The notes under the pieces: model-generated | What the model saw: only the letters and a program-made list of their open reading frames with translations | The model's database searches: none | What the model was told of the DNA's origin: nothing | Source of the DNA: Nitrospinota bacterium | Lineage (GTDB): Bacteria; Nitrospirota; Thermodesulfovibrionia; Thermodesulfovibrionales; UBA1546 | Assembly (NCBI GenBank): GCA_018896985.1 | Contig: JAHILQ010000028.1 | Coordinates: forward strand, 1-8,555 | Reading direction: 5' to 3' | Length of the DNA stretch: 8,555 nt | In this document: in pieces, positions 5,941 through 8,555 of the stretch | Numbering within the stretch: position 1 is the stretch's first letter | Layout: each line of letters begins with the position of its first letter | Program-made: the position numbers and the translations under genes

Positions 5941-5970
5941 AAAATAACCTAAATTGTCAGCTACTGTCAA
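5941..5970 (-). promoter_or_regulatory. Promoter of the tRNA-Ile/tRNA-Ala/5S unit
   Basis: On the minus strand a perfect TTGACA (5965-5970) is followed after 18 bases by TATTTT (5941-5946), or after 17 bases by TTATTT. It lies about 55 bases before tRNA-Ile. This fits a strong sigma-70-type stable RNA promoter. It overlaps the region that must also drive argS on the other strand. Confidence 0.65.
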
Positions 5971-6028
5971 GTTTACCAGTTATGATAATATTGATGTTTT
6001 TTGCAGCAACGGGGTAAACTTAATCTCC

Positions 6029-7669
6029 ATGAAAAAGAAACTGCATGACATTATAGAGGGAGCAGTTAAACACCTTGGCATTTCCATTCCGGAGATAGTT
6101 ATAGAATTGCCAAAGGAAGAGGCATTCGGCGACCTTGCGACCCCTGCTGCAATGTCTCTGGCAGGTGTTCTTAAAAAACCGCCAAGGAAAATAGCAGAAG
6201 ATATTGTAAATGCCATCGCTGAAAAAGATGTTTTTGAGAAAATAGAGATTGCAGGGCCCGGGTTCATCAATTTTACCTTCTCAAAGCCGTATATTTACTC
6301 AGAGTTGAAAAGCCTGATAAATGACCGCTCCGGGTTTTTGAGGGCTGATATTGGAAAAGGTAAAAGAATCCAGATTGAATTCGTCAGCGCAAATCCCACA
6401 GGGCCCCTGCACCTCGGACACGGAAGGGGCGCGGCTGTTGGCGCTGCATTGTCTAATCTGCTGAGCGCTGCAGGCTATAAAGTGGAAAAGGAATTCTATG
6501 TAAATGACGCAGGAAGACAGGTGAAACTGCTCGGGCTTTCAGTATTTGCACGATATAACCAACTCCTCGGCATAGATTATCCTTCTCCTGACGACGGCTA
6601 TAAGGGTTTTTACATTGAAGACATTGCAAACACGGTAATAAGGGATTACGGCAATAAATATGCAGAGGCATCCTTTGAAGAGGCAGGAGAATTTTTTACG
6701 GATTTTTCTTACAGGCTGATGCTCGAGAGCATAAAGCAGGACTTAAAGGAATTCGGCATTACTTTTGACACATGGCAGAGCGAGCGCGAGCTTTATGAAA
6801 GAGGAGAGGTAGTGCAGTCTATAAATGACCTGAAAGAGCGTGATTATATCTATGAAGAAGACGGCGCAGTGTGGTTCAGGTCAACCGCATTCGGAGACGA
6901 CAAAGACAGGGTCGTGATTAAAAAAGACGGAGAGTATACTTATTTTGCGCCTGACATTGCATACCACAGGAATAAGGTAGAGAAGGAATTTGATGAGCTT
7001 ATAGACATTTGGGGCGCTGACCATCACGGATACATTCCAAGGATGCAGGCGGTGATTCAGGCGCTCGGCTATCCAAAGGAAAGGCTGAAAATACTCCTCG
7101 TTCAGATCGTGTCGCTTTTGAGAGGCGGCAAGCCTGTTCAAATGTCAAAGAGGGCAGGGGAATTTGTGACATTGAAAGAAGTAATTGACGAAGTTGGCGC
7201 AGATACTACAAAGTTCATATTCCTTACGCGGCGCCCTGACAGCCACCTTGAATTTGACCTCGAGGTTGCAAAGGCACAGTCAGCGGAAAACCCTGTTTTT
7301 TATGTGCAATATGCAAATGCGCGCATAAACAGCATATTCTCTCACGCAAAGGAGCAGGGGATAAATGTTAAAGGGGCTAATGATGCGGATCTCAGCCTTT
7401 TATCTCTTCCTGAGGAGATAAGGATAATAAAGAAACTCCTTTCATATCAGATGATATTTGAAGGGGCTGTCATCGCGCATGAGCCTCACAGGATAACATT
7501 TTATCTTCAGGAACTCGCAGGGATGTTTCACCCTTACTATCACAGGCACAAAGTGGTAACGGATGATATAGAACTGACCAAGGCAAGACTTGCTTTATGC
7601 GAGGCAGTAAGAATTGTTCTGAAAGACGGATTTGAGATTCTGGGACTCAGCGCGCCTGAGAGGATGTAA
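6029..7669 (+). CDS. argS: Arginyl-tRNA synthetase
   Basis: A complete class I synthetase that charges tRNA-Arg with arginine using ATP in the cytoplasm. From the ATG at 6029 it has 546 residues, normal for the family. The N-terminal tRNA-binding domain covers about 1-105. The catalytic core has EFVSANPTGPLHLGHGRG, containing the HIGH motif as HLGH (128-131). The KMSKS-equivalent loop is QMSKR (371-375) followed by AGEF, as usual in ArgS. The C-terminal DALR anticodon-binding domain runs from about 430 to the end (ILGLSAPERM). An in-frame TTG at 5954 extends the frame by 25 residues with no family similarity and runs into the divergent promoter, so 6029 is chosen. The ribosome binding site is weak (GGGGTA further upstream). 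It is divergent from the tRNA-5S unit. Confidence 0.97.
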   Translation: MKKKLHDIIEGAVKHLGISIPEIVIELPKEEAFGDLATPAAMSLAGVLKKPPRKIAEDIVNAIAEKDVFEKIEIAGPGFINFTFSKPYIYSELKSLINDRSGFLRADIGKGKRIQIEFVSANPTGPLHLGHGRGAAVGAALSNLLSAAGYKVEKEFYVNDAGRQVKLLGLSVFARYNQLLGIDYPSPDDGYKGFYIEDIANTVIRDYGNKYAEASFEEAGEFFTDFSYRLMLESIKQDLKEFGITFDTWQSERELYERGEVVQSINDLKERDYIYEEDGAVWFRSTAFGDDKDRVVIKKDGEYTYFAPDIAYHRNKVEKEFDELIDIWGADHHGYIPRMQAVIQALGYPKERLKILLVQIVSLLRGGKPVQMSKRAGEFVTLKEVIDEVGADTTKFIFLTRRPDSHLEFDLEVAKAQSAENPVFYVQYANARINSIFSHAKEQGINVKGANDADLSLLSLPEEIRIIKKLLSYQMIFEGAVIAHEPHRITFYLQELAGMFHPYYHRHKVVTDDIELTKARLALCEAVRIVLKDGFEILGLSAPERM

Positions 7670-7739
7670 AAGACCCTTCAGGAGGCAGTGCCTGTCTTTC
7701 GGCAATCTTAAACTACCTTTATAAAAGTGCGGGCGTTAG

Positions 7740-7751
7740 TGCTATATAGCA
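7740..7751. repeat. 12-base perfect palindrome
   Basis: TGCTATATAGCA is self-complementary. It lies between argS and the stem-loop cluster and could be a protein binding site or part of the repeat element. Nothing more can be said. Confidence 0.4.
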
Positions 7752-7771
7752 GCCTCTTACAAGTTTTTATG

Positions 7772-7895
7772 CGGGGCTATCCGCCCTGTCTGTCATGCTG
7801 GCTTGTCCAGCATCCTTCTTTACGATTCCTGACAAGCAGGAAGGATTCCGAACAAGTCGGAATGACAACCCGACAAGCCCCGTTAGAAAGCCCCG
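7772..7895. repeat. Cluster of stem-loops with a shared CTTGT/ACAAG loop (REP or MITE-like element)
   Basis: Three hairpins share a five-base loop. ATGCTGG-CTTGT-CCAGCAT is at 7795-7813. TTCCTG-ACAAG-CAGGAA is at 7826-7842. ATTCCGA-ACAAG-TCGGAAT is at 7845-7863. The first and last, with their flanks (7791-7817 and 7841-7867), form a 27-base imperfect inverted repeat ending in TGTCAT and ATGACA. CGGGGCT (7772-7778) has inverted copies AGCCCCG at 7875-7881 and 7889-7895, so the cluster is itself enclosed by a longer inverted repeat. There is no ORF inside. It resembles dispersed intergenic palindromic repeats known in many bacteria. The rest of 7670-8003 holds only the toxin remnant described separately. 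Confidence 0.7.
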
Positions 7896-7942
7896 TCCTT
7901 AAAATCATCTTTTAGCCTGTTTTATGCGAAGCTACCTCACTT

Positions 7943-8011
7943 TTACTCCAATTTTGAAACAACATTATGATTGTTTCTAAAGAACAGGGATAAAATGTCA
8001 GTATCAACCAA
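7943..8011 (-). pseudogene. vapC: Truncated VapC-type PIN toxin (first 22 codons only)
   Basis: On the minus strand a TTG-started frame overlaps the end of the antitoxin gene and reads VDTDILSLFFRNNHNVVSKL then E and stop. This is the N-terminal strand and helix of PIN-domain VapC toxins, with the first catalytic aspartate in VDTD. A full toxin has about 130 residues, so more than four fifths is missing, including the remaining acidic residues. No later part of a PIN domain is visible between the stop and argS. The product cannot be an active RNase. The start codon overlapping the antitoxin stop is typical of vapBC operons and supports the reading. Confidence 0.75.
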
Positions 8012-8267
8012 TACTGGCTTCACCGCTTCGTCTCCTTGAAAATGCCTGTCCTCGGCGTTGTCTGATTTCGTCTAATAAATCGTTGAATACTTTGTCAGGC
8101 ATATCCTGCCAGCATCCGGCGAACTTCATTATTTGTTCCATATTTCCTTTGGACTTTTGCAAACCTATTCTGAAATAGTGAATAAAGTCATATATCTCCG
8201 ACAACTTATATTCTGGAACAAGTTTAATCTCTTCCATCACTTTATTGCGAATAACTGATTTTCCCAT
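8004..8267 (-). CDS. vapB: VapB-type antitoxin
   Basis: An 87-residue protein that would bind and neutralise a PIN toxin and repress its own operon. The N-terminal part (EEIKLVPEYKLSEIYDFIHY) matches the helical start of this antitoxin group. The later part, FAGCWQDMPDKVFNDLLDEI followed by RQRRGQAFSRRR, matches its toxin-binding tail. The ATG at 8267 has a good Shine-Dalgarno (AAAGGAGAGA) six bases upstream, so expression is likely. The partner toxin is truncated, which leaves an apparently intact antitoxin without target at this locus. It could still act on a related toxin elsewhere. Confidence 0.8.
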   Translation of the reverse strand: MGKSVIRNKVMEEIKLVPEYKLSEIYDFIHYFRIGLQKSKGNMEQIMKFAGCWQDMPDKVFNDLLDEIRQRRGQAFSRRRSGEASIG

Positions 8268-8289
8268 TTGTTATCTCTCCTTTCATGAA

Positions 8290-8313
8290 ATTGCCTTTAA
8301 TGCTTAAAGCAAT
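8290..8313. promoter_or_regulatory. Imperfect palindrome upstream of vapB, possible operator
   Basis: TTGCCTTTAA and TTAAAGCAA form an inverted repeat around a three-base centre, with one bulged base. It lies some 23 bases before the vapB start. Toxin-antitoxin operons are usually autoregulated at such palindromes. No confident promoter boxes are seen around it. Confidence 0.4.
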
Positions 8314-8378
8314 AATACCATAATTTTAACGCAGGGGGAAGGGACAGGCTACTTTTCCGTTTTTGATTAACCTCAAAA

Positions 8379-8555
8379 CTAATGGACAACAGCCCTAATA
8401 ATTTTCATGATAAGTCTCTGCTTGTCCTCACCAGCCTCTTTAAGTAGTTTGCTTACATTATCAGTCAGTTCTTTGCCCCTCGACAAATGCATAAATTCAA
8501 AAAGGTCTTTTATTTCTACATTTAATGCGTTAGCTATTTTCTCCAATGTGTCAAG
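8379..8555 (-). CDS. XRE-family helix-turn-helix regulator, C-terminal end (5' end outside window)
   Basis: The minus strand is open from the window edge for 58 codons to a TAG at 8379-8381. The start reads LDTLEKIANALNVEIKDLFE, the classic last helix of the Cro/C1-type HTH domain. A helical tail with KELTDNVSKLLKEAGEDK follows and ends in IIRAVVH. The DNA-binding helices lie outside the window. It is on the same strand as vapB but more than 100 bases upstream, so it need not be in the same operon. Confidence 0.75.
   Translation of the reverse strand, partial: LDTLEKIANALNVEIKDLFEFMHLSRGKELTDNVSKLLKEAGEDKQRLIMKIIRAVVH

Noticed and set aside
7670..7700. Possible terminator after argS (AAGAC with GTCTT, CAGG with CCTG)
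   Set aside because: The stem is broken by bulges and no T-run follows.
1..8555. CRISPR array
   Set aside because: No regularly spaced set of three or more direct repeats is visible.

Overview
The window is bacterial chromosomal DNA with ordinary housekeeping genes interrupted by accessory material. The core genes (feoB, a fur-family regulator, argS, 5S rRNA and tRNA genes) share a moderate-GC style. FeoB is the variant with a GCGTM-type first gate motif, and the overall style recalls Nitrospirota or deltaproteobacterial lineages. That taxonomic guess is weak and rests on impression only.

Layout. Positions 2-1570 hold the 3' part of feoB (ferrous iron permease) and, three bases later, a Fur-family regulator, apparently one operon. 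Positions 1636-1871 (minus) are a frameshifted antitoxin of the addiction-module-component family with no toxin beside it. Positions 1933-2021 fold like an integron attC site. Positions 2060-2162 carry two direct repeats that may be the end of a decayed insertion sequence. Positions 2160-3794 (minus) form a visibly AT-rich block with a 73-residue ORF, a radical SAM enzyme and a deoxynucleoside-kinase-like protein in tight succession. A long hairpin lies at 3848-3902. Positions 4061-5323 (minus) encode a coiled-coil protein that appears to join a DUF1771-like helical region to a PD-(D/E)XK nuclease fold.

Positions 5523-5970 (minus) are a stripped-down ribosomal RNA transcription unit: promoter, tRNA-Ile(GAU), tRNA-Ala(UGC), 5S rRNA and terminator, with no 16S or 23S rRNA gene. 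Divergent to it, 6029-7669 is a complete argS. Positions 7670-8003 hold a cluster of stem-loops sharing a CTTGT/ACAAG loop. Positions 7943-8267 (minus) are a vapBC pair in which the antitoxin is intact but the PIN toxin is cut to 22 codons. The window closes with the C-terminal end of an XRE-family regulator (8379-8555, minus).

How it fits together. FeoB and the Fur-family protein form an iron import and iron sensing unit. The middle third looks like a landing zone for mobile DNA: an attC-like site, a possible IS end, two decayed toxin-antitoxin loci, a compositionally foreign nucleotide-chemistry pair and an unusual nuclease. The radical SAM plus nucleoside kinase pair is the best candidate for an undescribed system. 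It recalls prokaryotic viperin loci, which often have a nucleotide kinase neighbour, but the cysteine motif is not that of classical viperin, so this is a hypothesis.
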